Source: an uncultured Alistipes sp.
Lineage (GTDB): Bacteria > Bacteroidota > Bacteroidia > Bacteroidales > Rikenellaceae
Reading direction: 5' to 3'
NCBI GenBank assembly: GCA_959604655.1
Contig: CAUHCL010000055.1
Location: forward strand, 1-13,508
Length of the DNA stretch: 13,508 bases
Numbering within the stretch: position 1 is the first letter of the stretch; each line of letters starts with the position of its first letter. Shown here one piece after another: positions 13,165 to 13,508 of this stretch. The notes beneath the pieces are model-generated. The model was not told where the DNA came from. It saw only the letters and a program-made list of their open reading frames with translations, and did not search any database. The translations under genes were made by a program, and so were the position numbers.

Positions 13165-13258
13165 CTGTTCGCCGACGGCGGCAGGACGCACACGAGCCTC
13201 GGCGAGTTGCAGTCCGCCGCGGTGGGGCGGCGGCGAACTGCGCGACTCGCAGAGTCTC
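13165..13258 (+). repeat. Double-hairpin intergenic repeat, family R1, copy B
   Basis: Second copy of the block at 1431-1523. The large stem GCAGT-CCGCCGC (13209-13220) with GCGGCGG (13227-13233) and ACTGC (13237-13241) is fully conserved, including the CGA bulge. The abutting mini-hairpin is GCGACTC-gca-GAGTCTC (13242-13258), with one mismatched pair. It follows the R2 block by 20 bases. Confidence 0.8.
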
Positions 13259-13272
13259 AAAAAGTATTCGTC

Positions 13273-13316
13273 ATTCCACATTTTTCTTTTTTTCGAAAAA
13301 GAAAAATGAGTGGAAT
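13273..13316. repeat. Long AT-rich hairpin with TTCG loop
   Basis: ATTCCAC (13273-13279) pairs with GTGGAAT (13310-13316), and ATTTTTCTTTTT (13280-13291) pairs with AAAAAGAAAAAT (13296-13307) around a TTCG loop (13292-13295), leaving only GA (13308-13309) bulged. That is 19 base pairs in 44 bases. Confidence 0.8.
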
Positions 13317-13386
13317 CTCTACCGAAAACACACCGTTTGCGATGCCAATCCTCACTGCGTTCGGTGGCATGACGTATTTTTCATAC

Positions 13387-13414
13387 GTTACCTTTTGTCC
13401 GCACAAAAGGTAAC
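13387..13414. repeat. 12-bp perfect hairpin
   Basis: GTTACCTTTTGT (13387-13398) and ACAAAAGGTAAC (13403-13414) pair perfectly around CCGC. Directly to the left, ACGTAT-ttttc-ATACGT (13372-13388) forms another perfect stem that shares two bases with it, so the two stems compete at their junction. Confidence 0.75.
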
Positions 13415-13508
13415 CTAAAAACCGCCGCGGTGAAACGATTTCGGGGGCGGCCACAGCGTCTGCGCTGAATCGGATGCCTGCGGCACTTTTGAAGCAATCA
13501 AAAGATTT

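Larger units (their letters stand above)
12930..13508. other. Gene-free region made of inverted repeats
   Basis: I see no credible gene here; the open frames cross repeats that recur elsewhere in the window. From left to right it holds a CCGCC-tttc-GGCGG hairpin followed by CTTTT (13030-13047), the R2 block, the R1 block, a long AT-rich hairpin (13273-13316), hairpins at 13342-13370 and 13372-13388, a 12-bp hairpin (13387-13414), CAGCG-tctg-CGCTG (13454-13467) and CTTTTGA-agcaa-TCAAAAG (13486-13504). Confidence 0.7.

Noticed and set aside
12925..13413. 162-codon open frame in the right intergenic region
   Set aside because: It runs through the R2 and R1 repeats and the AT-rich hairpin; parts recur as reading frames in the other repeat copies, so it is a by-product of repeats.
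12930..13508. CRISPR array
   Set aside because: The repeats are dispersed inverted elements with no regular spacing or spacers, and no cas genes are nearby.

Overview
The window looks like chromosomal DNA from a GC-rich gut Bacteroidetes, most likely Alistipes or a close Rikenellaceae relative. Several upstream regions carry the Bacteroidetes -7 box TAnnTTTG (TATCTTTG, TATATTTG, TACTTTTG). Two exported glycosidase-type lipoproteins, a long-form LspA and a speA plus carboxy(nor)spermidine dehydrogenase pair also fit that phylum. The genus is inferred from the mix of high GC, gene content and intergenic repeats; no marker gene proves it.

Layout. Positions 1-1354 (+): the tail of an unidentified gene overlaps a DEDDh 3'-5' exonuclease by ATGA; next comes an exported rubrerythrin-like protein whose metal ligands appear to be replaced in both halves of the bundle. 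Positions 1355-1924: a gene-poor stretch with a double-hairpin repeat, a G9 tract and a possible frameshifted small gene. Positions 1925-4096 (+): a large exported right-handed beta-helix protein resembling GH141 glycosidases, visibly less GC-rich than its neighbours and closed by a strong terminator. Positions 4287-4463 (-): tRNA-Leu(CAG) with a recognisable promoter and terminator. Positions 4554-5168 (-): lspA. Positions 5307-7544 (-) and 7664-9442 (+): a divergent pair of lipoproteins, a GH78-type alpha-L-rhamnosidase and a DUF4091/GH123-like protein, sharing a 119-bp control region. Positions 9501-12809 (-): carboxyspermidine dehydrogenase and, upstream of it, biosynthetic arginine decarboxylase speA, each with its own apparent promoter. 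Positions 12810-13508: no convincing gene, but a dense mosaic of inverted repeats.

How the genes fit together. LspA matures lipoproteins, and the two glycosidase-type lipoproteins encoded next to it are among its likely clients. The beta-helix protein, the rhamnosidase and the GH123-like protein suggest plant or host glycan use, although no susC/susD pair is present. SpeA makes agmatine, the first step from arginine toward putrescine; the dehydrogenase condenses putrescine with aspartate semialdehyde on the way to spermidine. The agmatine-to-putrescine enzymes and the final decarboxylase are not in the window.

The least explained signal is in the intergenic DNA. Two repeat families (93-98 bp each) share one design: a large inverted repeat followed immediately by a 7-bp mini-hairpin whose sequence differs between copies while its pairing is mostly kept.
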